NCBI GenBank assembly: GCA_017513085.1
Contig: JAFWDK010000009.1
Location: 62,001-126,000, forward strand
Length of the DNA: 64,000 nt
Direction of reading: 5' to 3'
Origin: Clostridiales bacterium
Lineage (GTDB): Bacteria; Bacillota; Clostridia; Saccharofermentanales; Saccharofermentanaceae
Part shown: one piece after another, positions 33,664 to 42,980 of the stretch
How positions within the stretch are numbered: the stretch's first letter is position 1
Layout: every line of letters starts with the position of its first letter
Notes under the pieces: model-generated
Seen by the model: the letters and a program-made list of their open reading frames with translations, nothing else
What the model was told of the DNA's origin: nothing
Databases searched by the model: none
Program-made: the position numbers and the translations under genes

Positions 33664-36327
33664 ATGAGTGAACGTGCACAAAAGAAAGAATCTACTAAGA
33701 AGGTAGTAAAGAAATCCACAGCAAAGACTACTGCAAAGACAGCTGCTGCAAAGACTTCGGCCAAAACGGTTGTGAAGAAGGCTCCTGCAAAAGCTTCTCC
33801 GAAAGCAGAAGTGAAGACTGCTAAAGCTTCTTCCAAGGCTTCTGTAAAGAAGAGCGTAGCGAAGAGACCGGCGGTAAAGAAGACGGAAAGCGTGAAAAAA
33901 CCTGCCGTTTCCGGAAAGACTCTGACTGTGGATCCGGCTAAAGTACATAACATTTCTGCCCAGGAACTTCATGATATGGTTGCTTTCCAGGTGAAGGCAT
34001 GCTCCGGTAAGAGTGCGGATAAGGGAACCGCAAGAGATTACTGGCTGGCTTTATCCAGAACGATCGTGGAGATCATGGCTGATGATTGGGAGAAAACACG
34101 TGAGAAGTACGCAAAAGTACGTCAGGCTCACTATTTCTCCGCGGAATTCCTGGTTGGCCGTTCGATGCTGAACAATCTTGTTAACCTGGGTATTTACGAG
34201 CAGGCAGTAGAAGCCATGAAGGGCTTCGGCATCAACCTGACTGACCTCCTCGAAGAAGAGACTGACGCGGCGCTGGGTAACGGCGGACTCGGTCGTTTGG
34301 CTGCATGTTTCCTGGATTCCTGCGCGACTTTGGATCTTCCGGTTACCGGATACGGCATCCTGTACCGCTATGGTCTGTTCCGCCAGACATTTGAGAACGG
34401 TTTCCAGAGAGAACATCCGGATTCCTGGATGGAAAACGGCTATCCGTTTGTTATTCCGAGATATGAGGATAAGGTCCGCGTACATTTTAACGACTTTGAC
34501 GTATGGGCGATCCCGTGCGACATGCCGATTACCGGCTATAACACACATAATGTGAACCGTCTGCGCCTTTGGAAGTGCGAACCGGCTCAGGAGTTTGACT
34601 TCAATCTTTTCAATTCCCAGCGTTTCGATGACGCGGTAATTGAGAGAAACCGCGTAAACGATATCTATAGAGTGCTTTATCCGAACGACACATCTTACGA
34701 TGGTAAGGTGCTTCGTGTCCGTCAGCAGTATTTCTTCGTATCTGCTTCACTTCAGGATATCGTTAGAAGTTATAAGGCAGTGCATGGAAATGATTTCAGC
34801 AAGTTTGCCGAGCTTAACAGCATCCAGTTGAATGATACCCACCCGGTTATCGGTATTCCGGAACTGATGCGTATCCTCGTCGATGAGAATGGCGTGAAGT
34901 GGGAAGATGCATGGGAAATCGTCAGACATACATTTGCATATACGAACCATACTATTATGGCAGAAGCTCTGGAAAAGTGGGATTGCAATATCTTCCGTTT
35001 CCTGTTCCCGAGAATCTTCGAGATCGTCGAGGGCATCAACAACCAGCAGAGAGCCCAGTTCTTCGAGAAAGGCATGTATTCCGAACTCGTTGACCGTCTG
35101 TCGATCCTTTCCGATGGTAAGGTGCAGATGGCTTGGATGGCCATTTATGGTTCTTACTCCGTAAACGGCGTTGCGGCGCTGCATACCGAGATCCTTAAGA
35201 GAGATACTCTCAAAGAATGGTATGAGATCTATCCGGAGAAGTTCTCTAACAAGACCAATGGTGTTACTCCGAGAAGATGGCTCCGTGTCTGCGACCAGGA
35301 TCTGGCTGCATTGATCACTGACCTTCTTGGCAACGAGGACTGGGTCACCGATCTCGATCAGCTCAAGAAACTCGAGAAGTATGCGAACGATAAGAAGGTT
35401 ATGGAGCGTTTCCTGAAGGTAAAGCGTGCAAACAAGGTAGCGCTTTGCAATCACCTGGAGAAGACGAAGGGTATCAAGGTCAATCCGGATTCCATCTTCG
35501 ACGTACAGATCAAGCGTCTGCATGAGTACAAAAGACAGCTTCTGAATGCAATCTATGCACTGAACCTCTACGATCGTATTAAGGAGAACCCGAAGCTTGA
35601 TATGCCGCCGGTAACGGTATTCTTCGGTGCAAAGGCTGCTCCCGGATACTTCCGCGCGAAGGCAATCATCAAGTTCATCAACGAGATTGCAAAGATGATC
35701 GACAACGATCCGGATATGAAGGGCCGTCTGAAGGTCGTATTCATCGAGAACTACAACGTAAGTAACGGTGAGAAGCTCTTCCCGGCTGCAGATATCTCCG
35801 AGCAGATCTCAACAGCAGGTCTGGAAGCTTCTGGTACAGGTAACATGAAGTTCATGATGAACGGTGCGGTTACCCTGGGTACATGGGACGGCGCAAACGT
35901 AGAAATCGCACAGTCTGTCGGTGATGACAATGTCTACATCTTCGGCTGCCGTGTTGAGGATATGGAAGCCACCCGTGCTTACTACAACCCGAAGTGGCAG
36001 TATGAGAATATCCCGGGTCTGAAGAAGGTCCTCGACCGTCTTGTCGATGGTACATTCAACGATGAGGGAACAGGCATGTTCCAGGATCTGTTCAATGGTT
36101 TGATCTACGGCAGCAACTGGCAGCCGGGCGATACCTACTATGTACTCGGTGATTTCGACGATTACAGAAAGACCAGAGACCAGGCCTATAAGGACTATGC
36201 GAACCGTATGGAATGGGCAAAGAAGTGCTGGATCAATATTTGCAATTCCGGTAAGTTCTCTTCCGATAGAACCATCAGCGAATACGCAAAGGGAATCTGG
36301 AAGATTAAGGCTGCGAAAATTAAATAA
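33664..36327 (+). CDS. glgP: Glycogen/starch phosphorylase with an N-terminal histone H1-like lysine-rich tail
   Basis: This 887-residue GT35 enzyme releases glucose-1-phosphate from alpha-1,4-glucans. The catalytic part begins near residue 95; GNGGLGRLAACFLDS, YGLFRQTFENGFQREHPD and the pyridoxal-phosphate site GTGNMKF (Lys about 729) are canonical. Residues 1-85 are unusual: about 25 lysines spaced in KK, AKT, APAK and SVKK units with Ala, Thr, Ser and Pro, like histone H1 or bacterial HU/Hc1 tails. The family is normally about 800-840 residues without this tail. The ATG at 33664 follows AAAGGAGG; an in-frame ATG at 33628 has no ribosome-binding site. The tail has no internal start with a good site. 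Transcribed alone. Confidence 0.96.
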   Translation: MSERAQKKESTKKVVKKSTAKTTAKTAAAKTSAKTVVKKAPAKASPKAEVKTAKASSKASVKKSVAKRPAVKKTESVKKPAVSGKTLTVDPAKVHNISAQELHDMVAFQVKACSGKSADKGTARDYWLALSRTIVEIMADDWEKTREKYAKVRQAHYFSAEFLVGRSMLNNLVNLGIYEQAVEAMKGFGINLTDLLEEETDAALGNGGLGRLAACFLDSCATLDLPVTGYGILYRYGLFRQTFENGFQREHPDSWMENGYPFVIPRYEDKVRVHFNDFDVWAIPCDMPITGYNTHNVNRLRLWKCEPAQEFDFNLFNSQRFDDAVIERNRVNDIYRVLYPNDTSYDGKVLRVRQQYFFVSASLQDIVRSYKAVHGNDFSKFAELNSIQLNDTHPVIGIPELMRILVDENGVKWEDAWEIVRHTFAYTNHTIMAEALEKWDCNIFRFLFPRIFEIVEGINNQQRAQFFEKGMYSELVDRLSILSDGKVQMAWMAIYGSYSVNGVAALHTEILKRDTLKEWYEIYPEKFSNKTNGVTPRRWLRVCDQDLAALITDLLGNEDWVTDLDQLKKLEKYANDKKVMERFLKVKRANKVALCNHLEKTKGIKVNPDSIFDVQIKRLHEYKRQLLNAIYALNLYDRIKENPKLDMPPVTVFFGAKAAPGYFRAKAIIKFINEIAKMIDNDPDMKGRLKVVFIENYNVSNGEKLFPAADISEQISTAGLEASGTGNMKFMMNGAVTLGTWDGANVEIAQSVGDDNVYIFGCRVEDMEATRAYYNPKWQYENIPGLKKVLDRLVDGTFNDEGTGMFQDLFNGLIYGSNWQPGDTYYVLGDFDDYRKTRDQAYKDYANRMEWAKKCWINICNSGKFSSDRTISEYAKGIWKIKAAKIK

Positions 36328-36350
36328 TCTTTTCGCGCAAGTTAGATAAC

Positions 36351-36423
36351 GAATAAAAAGAGAGTTTTCTCGATCTGTCCTCGGGGCAAGCCCTGCGGAG
36401 GCTCGGAAAACTCTTTTTTATTC
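36351..36423. terminator. Large bidirectional terminator after glgP
   Basis: AATAAAAAGAGAGTTTTC pairs imperfectly with GAAAACTCTTTTTTATT; an inner hairpin (CCTC...GGAGG with GGGC/GCCC) fills the loop. T-runs are present on both strands. Confidence 0.8.
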
Positions 36424-36527
36424 GTGTTTTAATGCGCGGAAAGATTATTTTTCTCTTGCGTGGAGACGGTGTGTGATAAAATTATATGCAAAAGCACTTG
36501 TTTAAGTGTGTTTCGGAGAAACGTAAT

Positions 36528-38684
36528 ATGGGCAGGATGGCAAGTACAGCAGATACGATCGTTTTTGATGCGCCGGCGAAGGTGTGGGAAGAGGCGCTCC
36601 CGGTTGGAAACGGAAAGCTGGGCGGCATGGTGTTCGGTTTGCCGTATACCGAGCGGATCCAGCTGAACGAGGATAGTGTCTGGTATGGCGGCCCGCAGGA
36701 CCGGAATAATCCTTCCGCGCTCGAGAAACTTCCGGAGATCCGCAGGCTGATCTTTGAAGGCAAGATCCGGGAAGCCGAGGAACTCTGCAGCTTCGCGCTT
36801 TGCGGAATCCCGGAGGAGCAGCGCCACTATGAGCCTCTCGGAAATCTCTATATTGAATTTGAAGAAGAATCGTTAGATTATTCTAACTACCGCCGTGAAC
36901 TCAATCTTTCCAATGCGGTCGTGACGACGGAACTGACCCGTGACGGCGTGCACTTTACACGGGAAGTGATCACCAGTTTCCCACAGAACATTATGGCGAT
37001 TCATCTAACGGCGGATCAGCCCGGAAAACTGAACTTTCATGCCCAGCTGGGTAGAAGCGGCGGCAAGCCTTGGGAAGAGCTTCCGTATAAGCATCAGGTC
37101 GTGAGAAGACAGTGCTATAACGCCTGCTCTGACAGCATTGCCGCGAAGCCGGGAAATATTCAGCTCATGCTAGCGACGGCCGGCGGAAACGGCGGAGTGA
37201 AGATTGCCTGCGGTGTAAAAGTTATTCCTTTTGGCGGAAAAACGGAAGTGATCGGTAATACGACGCGCATTTTCGGCGCCGATGAAGCGCTTCTGCTTCT
37301 TGCGGCCGATACGACATTCCGCGAAAAAGACCCGGAATCATCTGTACTGGCCCGCATTGAGGCCGCCTCGGCCTATTCCTGGGAAGAACTGAAAAACGAG
37401 CACATCGCCGATTACAGAAATCTTTTTGATCGGGTTTCCCTGAAAATCGACGGGCAGGAGGAGATCGAGCGTTTCTTCCAATATGGCCGTTACCTGCTGA
37501 TCGCCTCTTCGCGACCGGGTTCGCTTCCTTCGAATCTCCAAGGCATCTGGAATCAGGATCTTCTGCCGATGTGGGGAAGCAAATTCACGATCAACATCAA
37601 CACGGAGATGAACTACTGGCCGGCGCTGGTAACGAATCTCACCGAATGCCAGAAACCCTTGATCACCCATCTTGACCGTATCCGCGAAAACGGCCGCGTG
37701 ACAGCGAAGAAAATGTACGGCTGCGGCGGATTCATGGCGCATCACAACACCGATATCTGGGGTGACACGGCCCCGCAGGACATCTGCATGAGCGCGACCT
37801 TCTGGGTCATGGGCGGCGCATGGCTGTCCCTGCACATCTGGGAACAATATCTTTTCACGCAGGACCTTTCCTTCCTTCGCGAGAAGTACCCGATCATGCG
37901 TGATGCCGCCATCTTTATCATGGACTACCTCGTTCCGGACGGTGAATATCTGGTGACCTGCCCGACGCTGTCCCCGGAAAACACCTACATCCTCCCGAAC
38001 GGGGAGAAGGGTGTGATCTGTAAAGGCGCATCCATGGATAACCAGATCATCACAGAGCTCCTTTCTGCCTGCATTTCCGCGGAAAAAGCACTTGCCACCG
38101 GTCCTTCGGATGGTATTTCGGAGCGTGCGGAACAGGTCCTTTCCAAAATCGCGCCGATCCGTATCGGCAAATACGGACAGATCATGGAGTGGAATGAGGA
38201 CTACGAAGAACTGGAGCCGGGACACCGCCATATCTCCCAGCTGTTTGCACTCTATCCGGGATCCCAGATCACGGAAGAAAAAACACCGGAACTGATGGAA
38301 GCGGCGAGAGCTACGCTGAAGCGGCGCCTATCGTCCGGAGGCGGCCATTCAGGCTGGAGCCGTGCCTGGATCATTAACATGTATGCGAGATTAGGAGAAG
38401 GGAATAAAGCGTATGAAAACCTTTGTACGCTGATTGAGAAACAAACTCTTCCGAATCTTTTCGATAACCATCCGCCGTTCCAGATCGATGGAAACTTCGG
38501 TGCCACATCCGGTATTGCCGAGATGCTGGTACAAAGCCATGAAGAGGAGGTCCGCCTTCTTCCTGCACTTCCGGATGCCTGGAAAGCACACGGCGTCGTG
38601 AAGGGCTTGCGGCTTCGCGGCGGGAAAACACTGGAATGTCTGGAATGGAAAGACGGTAAGGTTCTTCGCGCGGAGATCCGATAG
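36528..38684 (+). CDS. Glycoside hydrolase family 95 (alpha-L-fucosidase/galactosidase-like), cytoplasmic
   Basis: The 718-residue protein has the GH95 layout: an N-terminal beta-sandwich ([23 protein letters not shown]), then an (alpha/alpha)6 barrel. Residues matching the Bifidobacterium AfcA active site are visible: the two Asn in [12 protein letters not shown], the Glu in LSPENTY and the Asp in [11 protein letters not shown]. Family enzymes cleave alpha-1,2-L-fucosyl or alpha-L-galactosyl ends by inversion. No signal peptide is present, so it should act on imported oligosaccharides. The ATG at 36528 follows GGAG by nine bases; a more upstream ATG at 36486 overlaps an AAAAGCACTT word. No transporter is adjacent. 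Confidence 0.93.
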   Translation: MGRMASTADTIVFDAPAKVWEEALPVGNGKLGGMVFGLPYTERIQLNEDSVWYGGPQDRNNPSALEKLPEIRRLIFEGKIREAEELCSFALCGIPEEQRHYEPLGNLYIEFEEESLDYSNYRRELNLSNAVVTTELTRDGVHFTREVITSFPQNIMAIHLTADQPGKLNFHAQLGRSGGKPWEELPYKHQVVRRQCYNACSDSIAAKPGNIQLMLATAGGNGGVKIACGVKVIPFGGKTEVIGNTTRIFGADEALLLLAADTTFREKDPESSVLARIEAASAYSWEELKNEHIADYRNLFDRVSLKIDGQEEIERFFQYGRYLLIASSRPGSLPSNLQGIWNQDLLPMWGSKFTININTEMNYWPALVTNLTECQKPLITHLDRIRENGRVTAKKMYGCGGFMAHHNTDIWGDTAPQDICMSATFWVMGGAWLSLHIWEQYLFTQDLSFLREKYPIMRDAAIFIMDYLVPDGEYLVTCPTLSPENTYILPNGEKGVICKGASMDNQIITELLSACISAEKALATGPSDGISERAEQVLSKIAPIRIGKYGQIMEWNEDYEELEPGHRHISQLFALYPGSQITEEKTPELMEAARATLKRRLSSGGGHSGWSRAWIINMYARLGEGNKAYENLCTLIEKQTLPNLFDNHPPFQIDGNFGATSGIAEMLVQSHEEEVRLLPALPDAWKAHGVVKGLRLRGGKTLECLEWKDGKVLRAEIR

Positions 38685-38715
38685 AGGGGAACAGACGAGT
38701 CAGTATGAACAAGAA

Positions 38716-38752
38716 AAGTGCGTTGCCTCAAAGAAAATGAGACAACGCACTT
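38716..38752. terminator. Bidirectional terminator between GH95 and the LRR gene
   Basis: AAGTGCGTTG and CAACGCACTT form a 10-bp stem with inner CTC/GAG pairs. T-rich tracts follow on both strands. Confidence 0.8.
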
Positions 38753-38782
38753 ATTATATGTGTCACGCGTTTCGGAATGTGA

Positions 38783-41083
38783 TCAGCGGTTAATGCCGTA
38801 ACGTGCACAGATTTCGGTAAATTCCGTCGACTGGGCAAACGACATAAGTACATCGTGACGGGACTTTCCGTTCTTCATTTGGCCAAGCCAGAAGCTCATT
38901 CCATCCTCATCCGGCTGTCTGTCCATGAAGGTGGTGTACAGTCTTGTGAGATAATCCTCATCTGTAGTGTTAAACCCGATGAATTCTGCTGACTCGAAGA
39001 AATACAACGCCGCGCTTGTACCTGTCTGTTCCAGATTGGTAAGAGCAAGACCCCAGAAACCTAATCCGTCTGTGTCAGGCTCTCTTTTCATACAGCAGGT
39101 GAAGAGACGGGTCGCAAACTTGACCGCATTGTTGGATGCAATCTCGGATTTCGCTGTAGGTGCTCCGGATTTTACCCCGTAGCCGGCGCAGATATTGCAC
39201 CACTCTGTCGAATCGATAAAACTACGGATGACTTGTTCTCTGGAAACTCCCTTATTCAGTTGGCTAAGCCAGAATGTTCTTCCTTCATCGTCAGGCTCGC
39301 GGTTAAAGAAGACGGGATAAAGTATATCGAGAAGTGCACCGTCACTCATTTTCTTGTTGGTAAATTCTTCTCCTAGAAGGAAGAATAGTCCACAGTCTGC
39401 ACCGGTCTTTTGTCCGCTTTTGATTGCGTCGACCCAGTATTTCTTTCCGGCTTCCTCGGAAAGACGTCCCAGCGCGTCATTATAAAGACGCTCGATGAAA
39501 TCCGCGATATCACCGGAAGCGGTGCCTACGATCTTTGTTTTTTCATCATAGATGAACGTGCCTGATACTTCTATGCCGGGTTTGTAAGGAACCCAGCCGA
39601 TATATATATATTTTTTCTCGTCAGGATCATATTCCGGATCATATCTTCTGATGAGTTCCTGTATACACGTAAGCTGGCTGATATCCAGTTTGTCTATATT
39701 GGTTCTCTCGCATTCCAAAGTATGAATATACGGATTTCTGCCCAGCTTCAGAGAGGAAATCGCGTTGCCTTTCACTCGCAGTATTTCAAGAAGCGGGCAA
39801 GAGGATACGTCCAAAGAAGAAAGCTTGTTATCGGAAAAATCGATGCAGTCCAGCTTCGTATTTTTCGTTACATCTGCTTTCGTGATCTGGTTATCGTAAG
39901 CGATGATTGCTTTCAATTCCGGGCAGTTCGAGGTATCCAGTTTAGAAAGTAAATTGTTGTCACAATAAAACTCTTCTAGGGCAGTACAAGAAGAAAGATC
40001 AAGTTCCAAAATATGATTGGATGAGCAGTCAAAATGCTGAAGCATGGATGTTTTGTTAAGTTTCAGTACGGACAGTGAATTGCTCTCGCAGGAAAGCTTT
40101 TCCAGTTTCGGAGCATCACCGATCGTTAATGTTACCAAACTGTTATTTTCACAGTGGAGTTCACGCAGATTCGGAGCATCCACCTCCAGTTCCGAAAGAC
40201 CGTTATAGAGAACGGAAACAATTTCCAGATCCGGACAATGGCTCAGATCGATTTTGGTTAGTTCGTTCATGTAGGCCACCACATTCTTCAGTTTGTGCAG
40301 ATCGCTTGTCTCGAGTATCTTGATTTCATTCTTGCCGCAGTACAGTTCAACAAGATTTGTGTTTTTACTGATATCAAGTGTTTGCATACTGCTGCCGGTG
40401 CAATCCAGGATTTCCAGATCCGGGCAGTTAGAAAGATCCAGAGAGGTGATCTGGTTTTTGCAAGGGTTCTCCGGTCCGAATTTCGGTTCTATTTCGTGAT
40501 CGTAGTCATAATCACTGCAGGTGAGTGTACGAAGCTTAGTATTGTTCGAAACATCGAGAGAACGAAGATCGTCCGCACAGCATGTTAATACCTCTAGATC
40601 GGAAAGATTACCGGTATTTATGGATTTGATCAGATTACAGTCAAACCGAAGTGTCTTGAGAGCCGGGCAGGAGGAAACGTCCAGCTTGGTAAGGCGGTTA
40701 TACGAGCAGTCCAGAACCTCGAGCTTTGTATTTCCCGAAAGGTCGATTTTTGTCAAAAGGTTGTCGAGACAATCTAATTCTTTGAGTGAAGTAAAAAACT
40801 CGATTCCTTTTAGATCCTCTACACCTACAGAACGGATCTTGATCGACTTGACTGCATCGATCTCAGCTTGTGAAAACTCTCTGTTTTGATCTGTGTCGAA
40901 TTGGGCTACGAATTTCCGGAAGATCTTGTCCGGGAAATTGTTCTCGTTAATGGCGATCGTCTGTTCCTGCTCCGATACGGTTTCTTCGCTTGCTGCCAGC
41001 ACGTCACCCGAAAATAGTTTTCCGGCTACAGGCGTGGTGAAACAGGCGGCCGCAATCAAACACGCGATAATTGCTTTTTTCAT
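38783..41083 (-). CDS. Secreted leucine-rich repeat protein with C-terminal DUF4214 domains
   Basis: The 766-residue protein has an N-terminal signal peptide (about 1-31). An N-terminal cap resembling an EF-hand-like segment (FDTDQNREFSQAEID) leads into about sixteen leucine-rich repeats of about 21-22 residues, with the pattern L..LDCS.N.L..LD.S (about residues 85-480). The C-terminal about 230 residues contain three DUF4214 repeats (LYNDALGR, FFNREPDDEGRTFWLSQL, FMDRQPDEDGMSFWLGQM). There is no LPXTG or membrane anchor. The repeat surface suggests binding to host, plant or bacterial polymers; the partner is unknown. AAAGGAGA precedes the ATG. DUF4214 occurs in secreted and S-layer proteins. 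Confidence 0.9.
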   Translation of the reverse strand: MKKAIIACLIAAACFTTPVAGKLFSGDVLAASEETVSEQEQTIAINENNFPDKIFRKFVAQFDTDQNREFSQAEIDAVKSIKIRSVGVEDLKGIEFFTSLKELDCLDNLLTKIDLSGNTKLEVLDCSYNRLTKLDVSSCPALKTLRFDCNLIKSINTGNLSDLEVLTCCADDLRSLDVSNNTKLRTLTCSDYDYDHEIEPKFGPENPCKNQITSLDLSNCPDLEILDCTGSSMQTLDISKNTNLVELYCGKNEIKILETSDLHKLKNVVAYMNELTKIDLSHCPDLEIVSVLYNGLSELEVDAPNLRELHCENNSLVTLTIGDAPKLEKLSCESNSLSVLKLNKTSMLQHFDCSSNHILELDLSSCTALEEFYCDNNLLSKLDTSNCPELKAIIAYDNQITKADVTKNTKLDCIDFSDNKLSSLDVSSCPLLEILRVKGNAISSLKLGRNPYIHTLECERTNIDKLDISQLTCIQELIRRYDPEYDPDEKKYIYIGWVPYKPGIEVSGTFIYDEKTKIVGTASGDIADFIERLYNDALGRLSEEAGKKYWVDAIKSGQKTGADCGLFFLLGEEFTNKKMSDGALLDILYPVFFNREPDDEGRTFWLSQLNKGVSREQVIRSFIDSTEWCNICAGYGVKSGAPTAKSEIASNNAVKFATRLFTCCMKREPDTDGLGFWGLALTNLEQTGTSAALYFFESAEFIGFNTTDEDYLTRLYTTFMDRQPDEDGMSFWLGQMKNGKSRHDVLMSFAQSTEFTEICARYGINR

Positions 41084-41377
41084 AATATCTGTCTCCTTTT
41101 ATTTCTGTCCTCCACTATATGTCGATAAAATAATAATTAATTGATTATTCCCGAAAGTGACAAAATAGTTATATTTTTATGTTTCTCAAAAAAGAAGACC
41201 ATTAAATAAGTATAGAAGTAATGATTGTGTTATGCCGCGCTTGGCGAACGGAAGGATATGGCATTTCGTTTGTATCTTTGATACTATAAAGATGTTGTGG
41301 GCAACTGCAATAATATGAGGTGATCCGGATAGAAAGAGCAGGGGAGTTTCTTCATTTCCGGAAGTTAGGGGTATTAT

Positions 41378-42925
41378 ATGTCAGGAACAACTATTGTGAT
41401 CCTGATTGCGATCGTCATCTATCTTTGTATGATGGTTGTGATCGGTGCGGTTTTCAGCAAGAAAAACAAGAACACGGACGATTTCTACCTTGGCGGCAGA
41501 AAGCTCGGACCAATCGTTACGGCAATGAGTGCCGAGGCGTCGGATATGAGCTCCTGGCTCCTGATGGGTCTTCCTGCAGTCGCCCTGATGACGGGTGTTG
41601 CGGAAGCGTTCTGGACAGCACTGGGACTTGCGGTCGGTACGTATCTGAACTGGCTTTTCGTAGCCAAACGCCTCCGTGTGTATACCAGCAAGATCGATGC
41701 AGTGACGCTTCCGGACTTTTTCGCAAAGCGTTTCGGAGACGACAAGCATATCATTACCTTGATTGCCGCACTCTTTATTGTGGTGTTCTTCATCCCGTAT
41801 ACTGCTTCTGGTTTTGCCGCCTGCGGCAAACTTTTCTCTTCGCTTTTTAATGTGCAGTATGAAGTGGCCATGATCCTTTCGGCCATCGTTATCGTAGTGT
41901 ATTGCACGCTCGGCGGATTCCTTGCCGCTTCCACGACAGACTTCATCCAGGCAATCATCATGACGATCGCACTCTTCGTTGTTGTCTTCGCCGGAGTCGG
42001 TGTCATGAACGGATTCGGCACTATCTTCGATAACGTCAGCAATTTCGACGGCTACATGGATGTATTTAAAGGCTATGACGTCGCGTCAAAGACGACGGGA
42101 AGCTATGGTGCGCTGCCGGTTGCTTCGACACTGGCCTGGGGTCTCGGTTACTTCGGAATGCCGCACATTCTCCTTCGTTTCATGGCCATCGAGGATAAGA
42201 AGAAACTGAAAACTTCGCGCCGTGTGGCTTCCGTCTGGGTTGTGATCTCTATGGGCGTTGCGATCCTGATCGGTATCATCGGCTACTCTCTCATGAAAGA
42301 AGCGATCGTTCCGACCTATGCCAATGCATCTGCTGCCGAAACGATCATTGTAGATGTGGCGAAGTGGATCGCTTCCCACGGATATGTTCCTGCCTTTATT
42401 GGCGGCGTGATCCTGGCCGGTATCCTCGCTTCCACCATGTCTACCGCGGACTCGCAGCTCCTTGCCGCGGCATCTTCCGTTTCCCAGAATCTTGTCCAGG
42501 AAACATTCAAGAAGAAGCTCTCCGAAAAGAAGGGCATGATCCTGGCGCGTGTCTGTGTATTTGTGATCTCCGTGATTGCGGTATTCCTGGCTCTCGACCC
42601 GAGCAGCTCCGTATTCCGTATCGTATCCTTCGCATGGGCAGGCTTCGGCGCCGTCTTCGGACCGATGGTGCTTTTCGGACTGTTCTGGAAGAGAATGACC
42701 AAGTGGGGTGCAATCGCCGGCATGATCACCGGTGGTGCCACGATCTTTATCTGGAAATTCGTCGTACGTGAAGTCTTCGCAGATACGATCCTGAATATCT
42801 ATGAGCTTTTGCCGGCATTCATCGTCGCCAGCATTTTCATTGTGATCATAAGTCTCGTTACAAAAGCACCGGATGAGAAGGTCACGAAAGCCTTTGATGA
42901 AGTGAAAGCAGAATGTAAGGGCTGA
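41378..42925 (+). CDS. putP: Sodium/proline symporter
   Basis: This 515-residue SSS-family transporter has thirteen predicted helices. The sodium-binding region is recognisable: the N-terminal helix with DDFYLGGRKLGP, the MSAEASDMSSWLLMGLPA segment of helix 2 and the ASTMSTADSQLLAAAS segment typical of PutP. It should take up L-proline with Na+. The start follows AGGGG by six bases. It is a single gene, closed by a strong terminator. No proline-catabolism gene is adjacent. Confidence 0.94.
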   Translation: MSGTTIVILIAIVIYLCMMVVIGAVFSKKNKNTDDFYLGGRKLGPIVTAMSAEASDMSSWLLMGLPAVALMTGVAEAFWTALGLAVGTYLNWLFVAKRLRVYTSKIDAVTLPDFFAKRFGDDKHIITLIAALFIVVFFIPYTASGFAACGKLFSSLFNVQYEVAMILSAIVIVVYCTLGGFLAASTTDFIQAIIMTIALFVVVFAGVGVMNGFGTIFDNVSNFDGYMDVFKGYDVASKTTGSYGALPVASTLAWGLGYFGMPHILLRFMAIEDKKKLKTSRRVASVWVVISMGVAILIGIIGYSLMKEAIVPTYANASAAETIIVDVAKWIASHGYVPAFIGGVILAGILASTMSTADSQLLAAASSVSQNLVQETFKKKLSEKKGMILARVCVFVISVIAVFLALDPSSSVFRIVSFAWAGFGAVFGPMVLFGLFWKRMTKWGAIAGMITGGATIFIWKFVVREVFADTILNIYELLPAFIVASIFIVIISLVTKAPDEKVTKAFDEVKAECKG

Positions 42926-42939
42926 TCTTGAAAAAATAC

Positions 42940-42975
42940 CGGGACGGTTTCAGACGAAGCCGTCCCGTTTTTTTT
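42940..42975. terminator. Strong bidirectional terminator after putP
   Basis: CGGGACGG and CCGTCCCG form an 8-bp stem, followed by eight Ts; the minus strand has six Ts, serving the converging DUF4080 gene. Confidence 0.92.
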
Positions 42976-42980
42976 GTGTC

